Assembly (NCBI GenBank): GCA_963792205.1
Contig: CAWBVI010000010.1
Coordinates: forward strand, 32,891 to 96,890
Origin: DATDAH01 sp963792205
Lineage (GTDB): Bacteria; Actinomycetota; Acidimicrobiia; Acidimicrobiales; DATDAH01
Length of the DNA stretch: 64,000 bases
Direction: 5' to 3'
Every line of letters starts with the position of its first letter. Position 1 is the stretch's first letter. The position numbers were made by a program, and so were the translations under genes. Of this stretch, positions 52,816 to 62,251 are shown piece after piece. The notes below the pieces were generated by a model that searched no databases, was not told the DNA's origin, and saw nothing but the letters and a program-made list of their open reading frames with translations.

Positions 52816-54310
52816 CTCGATCGTCATCCTGGGGAAGGGCCCGAGTGCGGACCTGATCGACTCCCGCGTCCTCGCCTCGTCGCTGCTGATCGGCATCAAC
52901 GACGCCGAGCGGATCCACCCGGCCGACATCACCGTCCTCAACGCCCGCTGGGTGCTCGACGGCCTCGAGCGAAGCGGATACCAGTCCTCGCTCTACGTCG
53001 CGCCCTGGGAGTTCGACGCGGGCGACGCGACGGTCGCTGTCCGCCACCATGTGAGCCTCAGCCACGATTCCGCCGACATGATGATGGGCCGGATGATGAG
53101 CACCGACCTCGTCATCGAGGACGTCCTCTTCGTCACGGCGCTCCACCTGTGTCGGATCGTGGCCGAGCTCCGCGGCCGACCACAAGAGGTCTTCATGATC
53201 GGCTTCGACTTCGATGCCTCGCTGGGGCAGAGCGAGCGCATCGACGTCGAGTACTCGCCGCCGGGGACCGAGCGCCGGCGGATGCAGATCTCGCCCCAGG
53301 AGCACTACTTCCTGCACGCCTTGTACCTCCTCCAGGGCACCGATCTCGTGGTGTCGCACGTGGGCCACAAGAGCTTCAGCGCTCTGTCGCCCGAGGAGAT
53401 GAACACGAGGCTCACCGCGACGGACGACGAGCTCGAGCTGCCCTCGACGCATGCGATCTCGGTGGTCGCCGAGCTGACCACCAACCACTTCGGGGATCGG
53501 CAGCGGCTCGAGCGGATGGTCCGGGCGAGCGCCGGCGCCGGCGCCGACTTCGTGAAGGTGCAGAAGCGCCAGGTCGAGACCTTCTATACGGCTGATCAGC
53601 TGGCCAGCCCCTACCACTCGCCGTTCGGTGAGACCTTCGGTGACTACCGCCACCAGCTCGAGCTCCAGGCGGAGGACTTCGAGTTCCTGGCGGACCTCTG
53701 CGAGAGCATCGGGATCGGGTGGTTCGTGTCCGTCCTCGATTCTCCGTCCTACGACTTCGTCCGCGAGCTGGCCCCCGCCATGGTCAAGTTGCCGTCGACG
53801 GTGTCGGATCACCGCGACCACCTGGAGTACGTCGCCAAGGAGCATTCGGGCCCCGTCGTGGTGTCCACGGGGATGACCGATGACCGCTACGAGGAGTACG
53901 TGCTCGCCGCTTTCGGTCACTGCTCCGAGCTCTACCTGCTCCAGTGCACGTCGGCGTACCCGACACCCGCGGAGGACTGCAACCTGTCGGTGATCACCCA
54001 TTACCGCGACCTCCGAGAGGAGCACCCGAACGTCCGTCCCGGTTACTCGAGTCACGACGACGGCTGGTTCGCATCCGCGCTGGCCGTCGCCGCCGGTGCC
54101 GTCATGATCGAGAAGCACGTGAAGTACGGCGCCACCGAGTGGGCCCACTTCGACGCCGTGGCCGTGGACCTCGTTGCGGGCGACTTCACCGAGTTCGTCA
54201 GCCGGGTGCGAGAGGCCGAAGCCGTGATGGGGACCGACGAGAAGGCACCGACGCCCCGCGAGCACCACAAGTACGCACCCCCGGGTGGCGCCACGGCCAC
54301 GACGACATGA
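52763..54310 (+). CDS. neuB: NeuB-type nonulosonic acid synthase fused to an N-terminal GxGPS domain
   Basis: 515 residues from GTG 52763. Residues 1-225 form a separate domain: ADSIVILGKGPSADLIDSRV (G24-x-G-P-S28), SLLIGINDAERIHPADITVL and VFMIGFDFDASLG, resembling the GxGPS proteins of the DUF115/GT42 sialyltransferase-type group. Residues 231-500 are the NeuB barrel: ISVVAELTTNHFGDRQRLER, GADFVKVQKRQVE, GPVVVSTGMTDDRYEEYVLA, LYLLQCTSAYPTPAEDCNLS and AGAVMIEKHVKYGATEWAHF. It condenses phosphoenolpyruvate with an N-acyl-hexosamine to a nine-carbon acid. The C-terminal SAF (antifreeze-like) domain normal in NeuB is absent: the protein stops soon after the barrel. The next ATG is inside its TGA. 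Domain 1 identity is by motif only. Confidence 0.83.
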   Translation: MENFSEQISHIASRYAADSIVILGKGPSADLIDSRVLASSLLIGINDAERIHPADITVLNARWVLDGLERSGYQSSLYVAPWEFDAGDATVAVRHHVSLSHDSADMMMGRMMSTDLVIEDVLFVTALHLCRIVAELRGRPQEVFMIGFDFDASLGQSERIDVEYSPPGTERRRMQISPQEHYFLHALYLLQGTDLVVSHVGHKSFSALSPEEMNTRLTATDDELELPSTHAISVVAELTTNHFGDRQRLERMVRASAGAGADFVKVQKRQVETFYTADQLASPYHSPFGETFGDYRHQLELQAEDFEFLADLCESIGIGWFVSVLDSPSYDFVRELAPAMVKLPSTVSDHRDHLEYVAKEHSGPVVVSTGMTDDRYEEYVLAAFGHCSELYLLQCTSAYPTPAEDCNLSVITHYRDLREEHPNVRPGYSSHDDGWFASALAVAAGAVMIEKHVKYGATEWAHFDAVAVDLVAGDFTEFVSRVREAEAVMGTDEKAPTPREHHKYAPPGGATATTT

Positions 54311-54974
54311 CCTCGGTCGTCGCCTTCGTGCCGCTCAAGCTCGACAACGAGCGGTTGCCGGGCAAGAACACACTCCCGTTCGGTGATGGCCGACCTCTCG
54401 TCGCCCACATCCTCGACGCCCTGCGGCAGGTCGACGGCCTCGATGACATCGTCGTGTACTGCAGTGACGCGTCCGTGGCCGCATCTGCTGCCGGCCGGCG
54501 TGCGCTATCTCAGCCGCTCGACCGACCTCGACCGGTCATCGACCCGGATCAACGAGGTGATGCTGGCGTTCGCGACCGATGTCGTCGCCGACGTGTACGT
54601 CCTGGCTCCACGCGACTGCCCCGCTGGTGTCACCCGCCTCGATTCAGGCGGGAGTCGACGCCGTGGTTGGGGGCTCGCACGACTCCGCAATGACCGTCCT
54701 GCGACAACAGGACTTCGGCTGGTTCGAGGGAAAACCGATCAACTACGACCCGTCAAGCGTCCCCCGGACACAGGACCTCGAACCGGTCCTGATCGAGACC
54801 ACGGGACTCTACGTCTACGAGCGGGACCTGATCACCGAGCACAACCGACGCACGGGTGACCGTCCCTTCCTGATCGAGGTCTCCCGTGTCGAGGCGGTCG
54901 ACATCAACGAGCCCATCGATTTCGAGATCGCCGAAGCCGTGTACCAGTGGCTTCACCGTGACGGAGGCTTCTGA
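54307..54974 (+). CDS. neuA: NeuA-type CMP-nonulosonate cytidylyltransferase, two frameshifts
   Basis: About 222 residues from ATG 54307, coupled to the NeuB-type gene by ATGA. VVAFVPLKLDNERLPGKNTL is the nucleotide-binding loop (usual form PARxxSxRxPxKN), then VAHILDALRQVDGLDDIVVY; after frame changes near 54490 and 54605 come YLSRSTDLDRSSTRINEVML, ATAPLVSPASIQAGVDAVVG and TTGLYVYERDLITEHNRRTG to VDINEPIDFEIAEAVYQWLH. The final D-I-N-E-P-x-D-F-x-x-A is characteristic. The enzyme activates the nine-carbon sugar with CTP for transfer. Together with NeuB it makes a two-step core of a sialic-acid-like pathway. Confidence 0.8.
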
Positions 54975-54975
54975 G

Positions 54976-55587
54976 GTGAGCCTTCGTTCTCTCGTGCCCG
55001 ACTCGCTGAAGGACGCCATCGGACGCCCACTCGGGCTGCGAGAGGTTGCGCCTCACCAGCAATGGCAGCGAATCGTCATGAACGAGGAGGTCGATCGCTG
55101 GATCAGCGACCTTGGCGTGACGTCGCTCTCTGCGGTCGAGGTCAGCGGGCGAGAACGAGCCCACCACCCCTGGGCATCCTTCACCACGCTCGACTACCCC
55201 GAGTTCGACCTCTGTGACCCGGCGCTCGTCGTGGTCGATCGGTACGACGTGGTCATCTGCGAGCAGGTGCTCGAGCACGTCCCCGATCCGTGGCTGGCGC
55301 TGCAGAACCTCCGGGCGCTCGTGGAACCCGGCGGTCACGTCATCATCACGACGCCCTTCTTGATCCGGGTGCACGCTGGCCCTGGGGACTACTGGCGCTT
55401 CACCGAGGACGGACTCCGCATCATGGCGGAGCGGTCGGGTCTGGAGGTCGTCACCTCAGGAGCCTGGGGCAACCGCCGGTGCGTGCGCGCCAACCTCCAT
55501 CGCTGGGCGAAGAAGCGGCCATGGAGCACGCTGCGGAACCAGGCGAAGTTCCCCGTTGCCGTGTGGGTGATCGGTCGGGTGCCGTGA
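54976..55587 (+). CDS. Class I SAM methyltransferase (type 11)
   Basis: 203 residues from GTG 54976, 1 nt after the NeuA stop. There is no classical GxGxG loop; instead SAVEVSGRERAHHPWASFTT starts the Rossmann core, followed by DRYDVVICEQVLEHVPDPWL, ALQNLRALVEPGGHVIITTP and RVHAGPGDYWRFTEDGLRIM, a form seen in many glycan-locus methyltransferases. It probably methylates a sugar. It overlaps the downstream gene (GTGA at 55584). Confidence 0.82.
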   Translation: MSLRSLVPDSLKDAIGRPLGLREVAPHQQWQRIVMNEEVDRWISDLGVTSLSAVEVSGRERAHHPWASFTTLDYPEFDLCDPALVVVDRYDVVICEQVLEHVPDPWLALQNLRALVEPGGHVIITTPFLIRVHAGPGDYWRFTEDGLRIMAERSGLEVVTSGAWGNRRCVRANLHRWAKKRPWSTLRNQAKFPVAVWVIGRVP

Positions 55588-56408
55588 GGACCCTCCTGAC
55601 CAAGCTCGAGGACCTGGTCTTCAGCCCGACGCCCCTTCGTGTTCGACTCGGCCGGTACGCCGTCCGGAAGTCGGGGTACGGCTCGTTCGCGTACCGCTCG
55701 TCGATCGACGCCGTCGACTATCCGCCGTATGCCTACGGCCTGCTCGAGGCGGCCAGGCTGGCCCAGGGCCTGGGTCTGACTGCGATCAGCGCGGTCGAGC
55801 TCGGGGTCGCCGGTGGGCGCGGGCTCCTGGCGCTGGAGCGTCATGCCCATGAGGTCGGTCAAGACCTCGGCGTCGACATCGAGGTGTACGGATTCGACTC
55901 CGGAGCCGGCCTCCCCGCGTCCGACGACCTCCGCGACCTCCCGTATCGATGGCGAGCAGGGGCGTTCGCCATGGACCAGGACGAGCTTCGGCATCGGCTC
56001 CAGAGCGCCGTCCTCGTGCTGGGTGATGTCAACACCACGTGCACGACCTTCTTCGAAGACCACGATCCTGCACCGATCGGATGCGTTTTCGTCGACCTCG
56101 ACTACTACACCTCGACGCTGGCGGCCCTCCAGCTGTTCGAGGCACCGTCCAGCACTCACCTCCCGCGGGTCGTCTGCTACCTCGACGACATCCGGGGAAC
56201 GACGGAGTTCATCGGCGAGCTGGCCACGGTCGAGGAGTTCAACGCTCGCAACCCCGAAGTCAAGATCGGACGCAGCGAGTTGTTGAGCACATTGCGCCGA
56301 TGTCCCATGCCTTGGAACGACCAGATCTTCGAGGTCCACGACTTCGCCCATCCGCGTTACCGAGAGTGTCTCAGGGATCCCCCGGGTCTGGGGCTCGCCG
56401 ACCGCTGA
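55584..56408 (+). CDS. TylF/MycF-like SAM methyltransferase
   Basis: 274 residues from GTG 55584. The SAM core begins AISAVELGVAGGRGLLALER, then VDIEVYGFDSGAGLPASDDL; IGCVFVDLDYYTSTLAALQL holds the metal-type acidic pair and PRVVCYLDDIRGTTEFIGEL the second. The C-terminus is CPMPWNDQIFEVHDFAHPRY. TylF-type enzymes O-methylate deoxysugars using Mg2+. It is the last gene of the operon starting at 52150, and its 3' end overlaps the convergent GT4 gene by 38 nt. Confidence 0.75.
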   Translation: MRTLLTKLEDLVFSPTPLRVRLGRYAVRKSGYGSFAYRSSIDAVDYPPYAYGLLEAARLAQGLGLTAISAVELGVAGGRGLLALERHAHEVGQDLGVDIEVYGFDSGAGLPASDDLRDLPYRWRAGAFAMDQDELRHRLQSAVLVLGDVNTTCTTFFEDHDPAPIGCVFVDLDYYTSTLAALQLFEAPSSTHLPRVVCYLDDIRGTTEFIGELATVEEFNARNPEVKIGRSELLSTLRRCPMPWNDQIFEVHDFAHPRYRECLRDPPGLGLADR

Positions 56409-57616
56409 GTCCGATCGCCTTGAGGACGTTGGCACTGACTGCGTCCCAGGTGCCGGTGGCGAGTACCTCCTGCCGGGCCGCCTTGCCGAGCCGGGCGCGC
56501 AGGTCGCTGTCCTCGGCCAGCCGGCCGAGTTGGGCGGTCAGTCCGGCGACGTCGCCGGATTCGTACAGGAGGCCCGTCTTGCCGTCGTCGAGTAGGCGTG
56601 CCACCTCGCCGATCCGGGGACCGACGACTGGCAGCGCCACCGCCATGTACTCGCGGAGCTTGAGCGGCGAGTAGTGGAAGGGCTGTGCGGCCGCGGCCGT
56701 GACGACGGCGGCGTCGAATGTCGACAGGAGCGCCGGCAGTTCCGTGTTGGGACGTTGGCCTGCGAACCCGACCCATTCGGACAAGCCCTGATCAGCGACG
56801 AGCGCTCGCAGACGGGAGAGCTCAGCGCCGTCGCCGACCATCACCACGCCAGCGGCACACCCCTGGCGACGGAGCTGGCCGAGGCTCTCCAGCAGCAGGT
56901 CGAGGGCGTGGAAGCGGCGGAACGAGCCGACCCACCCGATGATGAAGTCACCGAGCTGTGCGTGGGTCGCTCGGCGGCCGGGGTCCGAGGAAGGACGAAA
57001 GCGTTCGGGGTCGACGCCCATCGGACTCACGACCGTCCGACCCGCGGCGACACCGAGGCGTTCGACCTCGATCCGGACCTCCTCGGAGACACAGGCCACG
57101 ACGTCGGCCTGCCGGAGCTGGGGCGATTCGCCGAAGCGCTCGAGCAGGCCCGACCAGCCGGGGCGGGTCACGCCCCATCGGCTCGCCTCCCACACGACGG
57201 GTGCGTGCACGTACTCGATGACCGGGACAGAAGACGTCCGAGCACGTGTCTCCCCGGCGCGGTGGAAGAGGTCGTGGTGGCGCCAGACGAAGGCAGGATC
57301 GACCGCCGCGAGCTCGTTGTCGCGGCGGACGTCGAGCGAGTAGGCGCCCATCCTCACGGCGTGGCGAGCGTCCTTCGCCAGCTCGCGTCAGCGCGGGGAG
57401 CCGTCGCTTGCCCGACCGCGGAGGAGCGGCGGGAGGCTGAGACGTGGCAGCGAGGCACTCCGCCTCGGTGAGCATGCCCCCGGGCGTCCTGATCCTCGCC
57501 GGGTCGAAGCCGCTCCGCCGCGTCGCTCCGGCCCAGCCGGCGACGGTGACCCACAGTGCTGCCGCGCCGGCCCAGGAGTCGGGATCCCGCGGCATGACGA
57601 AGACCGGAGTCGACAT
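56371..57616 (-). CDS. GT4 glycosyltransferase, frameshift in the N-terminal half
   Basis: About 415 residues. MSTPVFVMPRDPDSWAGAAA at ATG 57616 and WVTVAGWAGATRRSGFDPAR lead to a frame change near 57440-57360, after which RMGAYSLDVRRDNELAAVDP, FVWRHHDLFHRAGETRARTS, VIEYVHAPVVWEASRWGVTR and VVSPMGVDPERFRPSSDPGR complete the acceptor half. The donor half has IIGWVGSFRRFHALDLLLES, VVMVGDGAELSRLRALVADQ and FHYSPLKLREYMAVALPVVG. The complete GT-B fold is thus intact in protein terms. It is divergent from the GxGPS gene at 57725 across 108 nt. Confidence 0.84.
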
Positions 57617-57724
57617 CCCCCTCCTCGGACGAAACGACGTTCCCCGCCGGGCTCGGGAGCGGGAAGGGCGCGGTAGCGTAACCGGGGGTGGAGGGAACGA
57701 ACGAGCTGCTGGTCACCGCCTGAC

Positions 57725-58631
57725 GTGCACCCCCTCACGGCCGAGGTTGCGACCGCCGTCCGGTCCACCCGATCCCTTTCCGAGCAGGTCGCGCAGCTCG
57801 AGCGTCGATACGAGGGCACCCGGTGCGTGGTGGTCACCTGCGGCCCGTCCCTGGCCACCGTCCCGCCAGATGCGCTGTCGCGGGGCCTCGACGGCGTGCT
57901 CACTTTCGGGGTGAAGCAGGCGGCCGACGTGGTGGGGGAAGACCATGGACTTCCACTGCTTCAACTCGTTCAATGTGACCCGGTGGGCTCCCGTGGCGAC
58001 CGAGACCATCCGTTGCTTCGTTCGGGAGCCGACGGGGCGGGTGCCTCAGCTCAACCCGTGGGATCTCCGCTTCGACACCGAGGATGCCGGCGGCGACCTC
58101 AGCGACTCACTCGCTGCCACGAAGGCGTTCGAGTCGTACGGGCTGTTCCGGACGCTCGTCCGTCCGTTCGGCCCCGGGATCATGTACGAGCTGGTCTTCT
58201 TCCTGGCCGTGCACCTCGGCGTGTCCGAGATCGTCACGGTGGGATGGGACATCAGCAACGCCGCCGGAAAGAACACCCACTTCTACGACAGTGCGGCCGA
58301 TCGGGCCCACTTCGAACAAGGGCGCACTCCCGCTCCGGCCTCGCAGCGGCTCATCGTCCCGGAGGCGCTGCGCGCTCCTCGACGCCGGCTCCTGGCCGCA
58401 AAGGCGCACCGTCGTGGCGAGCTCTACAGCAAGACAAGGGCCCTTCCCGGTGAGGCCGAGCTGATGGCCGCGTCGACCGAGCCTCTGGCCGCCTGGCTGG
58501 CATCGGTGGGCGTGGCGCTCACCGTGGTGTCCGACTCCCCCCACTTCGAGGCGGGAGTGGCCCGGATGTCGAGTGAAGAGCTGCTGGATCGACTGGCCGG
58601 GCACTGGGGTCCGACACCGTCACCGAGCTGA
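57725..58631 (+). CDS. GxGPS (DUF115/GT42-like) protein, one frameshift
   Basis: About 301 residues from GTG 57725. RCVVVTCGPSLATVPPDALS is a C-G-P-S version of the motif in the NeuB fusion, followed by GLDGVLTFGVKQAADVVG. After a one-base break near 57945 come FHCFNSFNVTRWAPVATETI, PGIMYELVFFLAVHLGVSEI, VTVGWDISNAAGKNTHFYDS and VVSDSPHFEAGVARMSSEEL. This layout (nucleotide-sugar-type Rossmann half and a GWDxS...HFY segment) is that of alpha-2,3-sialyltransferase-like and flagellin-glycosyl Maf proteins. With NeuB and NeuA nearby, it is a good candidate for the transferase that uses the CMP-activated sugar. Overlaps the convergent membrane gene by 12 nt. Confidence 0.62.
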
Positions 58632-59402
58632 TCGCTCGGCGAAGCGCAGGACGACCGCCTCGAGGACCACCGCGGCTCCGGCCGCGGCGAGAGCGAGTGC
58701 GGCAGCGATCGCCGCACCAGCGCGGAGCCCGGCCACTCGAGAGGTGAACAGCACGGCTCCGGCCTGGACGACGACGATCGCGGCGGCGGCAGCATTCGAT
58801 CGGACGGTCCTCGCCGAGCCGGCCCACCGGGACACGGCGACAGGGACGGCGAGCAGACCGAGACACGCCAGGCCCCCGACGACCGCGCTGGGGCGGCCCC
58901 GGCCCCCTTCCGCTGTGGCCCAGACGACCAGGCCGACGAGGGCCAGCCCAGTCACTCGGGCTCCAGAGCGCAGGAAGGTCAATGTGGCGAGAACAGGCAC
59001 CACCACAGCGACGGCGCGGATCTCCTCGGTGTCGGGAACCGTGTAGTAGGCGCCGAGCCACGATCCTGCGGCCAAGAGGCTGGCGGTGACGTTCCCGACA
59101 TGGGTGGCGAGTTGGGGCCAGGCCCACGCCAACAGCCCGAACGTGAGCAGCGCGAGAAGCCAGGACGGCACCTCGCCCGCGGGCTGGATCTCGGCGACCA
59201 GAAGGCCGGCGCCCGCGCCGGTGACCACGAGGGCCATCAGCCTCGGGGCTCGCCCCTGCAGGACGTCGGCGGCGAAGAGGGTGCCGGTTCCAACAACCAC
59301 GCTGGAGACGAGGCGGTCGGCCCGGGACAGCAGCACCAAGCCGAGCGTGGCCCCGACGGCGAGGGTCAGGAGCTCGGCGCGGGAAGCTGGGGCCGCGATC
59401 AC
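58620..59402 (-). CDS. Multi-span membrane protein, paralog of the protein at 34 kb
   Basis: 260 residues from GTG 59402, whose GTGA overlaps the asnB stop. Eight to nine hydrophobic segments run through ELLTLAVGATLGLVLLSRAD, LMALVVTGAGAGLLVAEIQP, GNVTASLLAAGSWLGAYYTV and ALVGLVVWATAEGGRGRPSA. The last two match the protein at 34018-34871 closely. No domain name fits. Coupling to asnB and the position at the cluster end suggest it works with glycan or lipid-carrier handling. Confidence 0.72.
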   Translation of the reverse strand: MIAAPASRAELLTLAVGATLGLVLLSRADRLVSSVVVGTGTLFAADVLQGRAPRLMALVVTGAGAGLLVAEIQPAGEVPSWLLALLTFGLLAWAWPQLATHVGNVTASLLAAGSWLGAYYTVPDTEEIRAVAVVVPVLATLTFLRSGARVTGLALVGLVVWATAEGGRGRPSAVVGGLACLGLLAVPVAVSRWAGSARTVRSNAAAAAIVVVQAGAVLFTSRVAGLRAGAAIAAALALAAAGAAVVLEAVVLRFAERSAR

Positions 59403-61327
59403 GCCCCGCCGGTTCGATGCGCCTCGAGCCAGGCCTGCAGCACCACTAGGTCCCACAGCCGGTAGGTCCAGTCCCGTCGGCCGGACTGGTGCTCGTCCCA
59501 CGTCCGACGCACCACGTCCGGGGACAAGACACCGTGGGCCTGGAGGGTGGCCGGCGCCAGCAGGTCCTGTGCCCAGCCGCGGAGGGGACCTCGCATCCAG
59601 GCGCCGACCGGGACGCCGAACCCGGCCTTGGGTCGTTCGCTCAGCCGGGCCGGCACGTGTTCAGCGAGGACCTGGCGCAGCAGCCACTTCGACTTCCCGT
59701 CGCGGAGATGGGCCGACGAAGGGAGCGAGAACGCGAACTCGGCGACGGCACGGTCCAGGAACGGGACCCGGGTCTCGAGCGAGACGCTCATCGCAGCCCG
59801 GTCGACTTTGGCGAGGATGTCGTCAGGGAGATAGGTGACGGCGTCCAGGCGCATCAGATCGGCGGCGAGGTCGCCGGAGCGATCGACGGCGTCGGGGGCC
59901 GATTCAGCGGGTGGGTCTGCCAGCACCTCGGCGGGATCTTCCCAGTGGCTGGTCAGGAGCCGGTAGGCCGCGAACGGATCCTCCGTCGAGAGCACCCGGC
60001 CCACCTTGTCGACCTTGTCGCCAAGCAGCCGTGGCCGCCGCGTGGCTGGAACCAGCGTGGCCACCCGGTCCCAACTCGAGGGTCTCGGATAGCGAAGCGC
60101 TTTCGATGAGACGCGCCGCAGCGGACCGGGCAACCAGGCCGCCCGGTTCTGGATGGATGGCAGCAGCCGGTGACGGTGGTAGCCACCGAAGAGCTCGTCA
60201 CCGCCGTCGCCCGAGAGGCACACCGTGACGTCGGCGCGTGCGACCCGGCTGATGAGGGTGGTGGGGATCTGCGAGGAGTCACCGAACGGCTCGTCGTAGA
60301 TGGTCGGCAGGTCGGGCACAACGGCCATCGCCTCGGCGGGACCGAGATCGACCCGGACGTGATCAGTGCCGAGGTGGCGGGCGATGGCATCGGCGTGGTC
60401 GGCCTCGTCGAAGCCCTGCTCGGCGAACCCGACGGTGAAGGTCCTCACCCGCATCGAGGCCTGGGCCTGCATCAGGGCGACCACGAGAGAGGAGTCGATA
60501 CCGCCTGACAGGAACGCGCCGACGGGCACGTCGGCCACGACCTGGCGCTGCACCGCTCCGGACAACACGTCCCTGGCCTCGTCGACCAGTGCGGCCGGGG
60601 TTGCAGAGACACCCGACGCGACATCGGGGATGGTCCAGTAGCGGCGGTCGGCCGGCGGCTCCCCTCGGCTTTCGCCCGCGATCGTGACCAGGGAGCCGGG
60701 ACGGAGCTTGCGCACCTGGCGGTAGATCGATCGGGGAGCCGGGACGTACTTGTGACGAAGGAACTCCGCCACCGAGGTGTGGTCGAGGTCGCCGCAGAAC
60801 GCCGGATGGGCCTCGAGGGCCTTCAGCTCCGATCCGAAGAGGATCGTGTCCCCAAACCACCCGTAGTAGAGGGGCTTCTCCCCGAGTCGGTCGCGGACGA
60901 GATGAAGCTTGCGCTCGCGCCGGTCCCAGACGGCAAAAGCGAACATCCCGTCGATGCGGTCGAGCACGCCGTCGGGTGACCATTTTGCGATTGCCTCGAC
61001 CAGGACCTCGGTGTCACCTGTCGACCGAATGCGGCTGCCGCGCTGCTCGAGCTCCTGACGCAGGTCGGCGAAGTTGTAGATCTCACCGTTGAACGTGAGG
61101 ACGTAACGCCGGTCCGCCGAGTGGATGGGCTGCGCTGCGAGGTCGGTGGGGTCGAGGATCGCCAGCCGCCGATGCCCGAAGGCGATCCCGGCGTCGGCGT
61201 CAGCCCAGACGCCCTCTCCGTCGGGGCCTCGGTGCTTCATGGTGGCGGCCATGCGCCCGACGTCTGCTGCCAGGCGGGCGCCGGCTGTGGCCCGTCGCCG
61301 ATCCAGGATGCCCGCGATCCCGCACAT
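59399..61327 (-). CDS. asnB: Glutamine-dependent asparagine synthetase (AsnB-type)
   Basis: 642 residues from ATG 61327. MCGIAGILDRRRATAGARLA has the catalytic Cys2 of the class II glutaminase, with FNGEIYNFADLRQELEQRGS and VWDRRERKLHLVRDRLGEKP. The synthetase half contains VPVGAFLSGGIDSSLVVALM (ATP pyrophosphatase loop), DEPFGDSSQIPTTLISRVAR, TVCLSGDGGDELFGGYHRHR and VSLETRVPFLDRAVAEFAFS. AsnB-type enzymes in polysaccharide clusters often amidate uronic or other acidic sugars, rather than make free Asn; that is an inference here. A 168-nt gap with promoter-like TAAGACATAACG separates it from sufC. Confidence 0.93.
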   Translation of the reverse strand: MCGIAGILDRRRATAGARLAADVGRMAATMKHRGPDGEGVWADADAGIAFGHRRLAILDPTDLAAQPIHSADRRYVLTFNGEIYNFADLRQELEQRGSRIRSTGDTEVLVEAIAKWSPDGVLDRIDGMFAFAVWDRRERKLHLVRDRLGEKPLYYGWFGDTILFGSELKALEAHPAFCGDLDHTSVAEFLRHKYVPAPRSIYRQVRKLRPGSLVTIAGESRGEPPADRRYWTIPDVASGVSATPAALVDEARDVLSGAVQRQVVADVPVGAFLSGGIDSSLVVALMQAQASMRVRTFTVGFAEQGFDEADHADAIARHLGTDHVRVDLGPAEAMAVVPDLPTIYDEPFGDSSQIPTTLISRVARADVTVCLSGDGGDELFGGYHRHRLLPSIQNRAAWLPGPLRRVSSKALRYPRPSSWDRVATLVPATRRPRLLGDKVDKVGRVLSTEDPFAAYRLLTSHWEDPAEVLADPPAESAPDAVDRSGDLAADLMRLDAVTYLPDDILAKVDRAAMSVSLETRVPFLDRAVAEFAFSLPSSAHLRDGKSKWLLRQVLAEHVPARLSERPKAGFGVPVGAWMRGPLRGWAQDLLAPATLQAHGVLSPDVVRRTWDEHQSGRRDWTYRLWDLVVLQAWLEAHRTGGA

Positions 61328-61461
61328 CGTTATGTCTTATCCCGGCGGGAGCAGATCGGGACGCACGGGGATCACGGTGCGCCAGCCTGCCAGGGAACGA
61401 ACACCCACAGGCGCCACCGATCTCGCCTGAGCCACCACCCCGAGCCGTTCCTCGGGAAATA

Positions 61462-61479
61462 GCACTACCGCCATAGTGC
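61462..61479. promoter_or_regulatory. Inverted repeat upstream of sufC
   Basis: GCACTA-CCGCCA-TAGTGC is a perfect 6-bp inverted repeat with a 6-nt spacer, centred about 26 nt before GTG 61496. It fits a dimeric-regulator site in the sufC promoter. No ribosome site is visible before the GTG, so the transcript may be leaderless. Confidence 0.45.
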
Positions 61480-61495
61480 AAATACACTTCGACCC

Positions 61496-62247
<752 letters not shown>

Positions 62248-62251
<4 letters not shown>

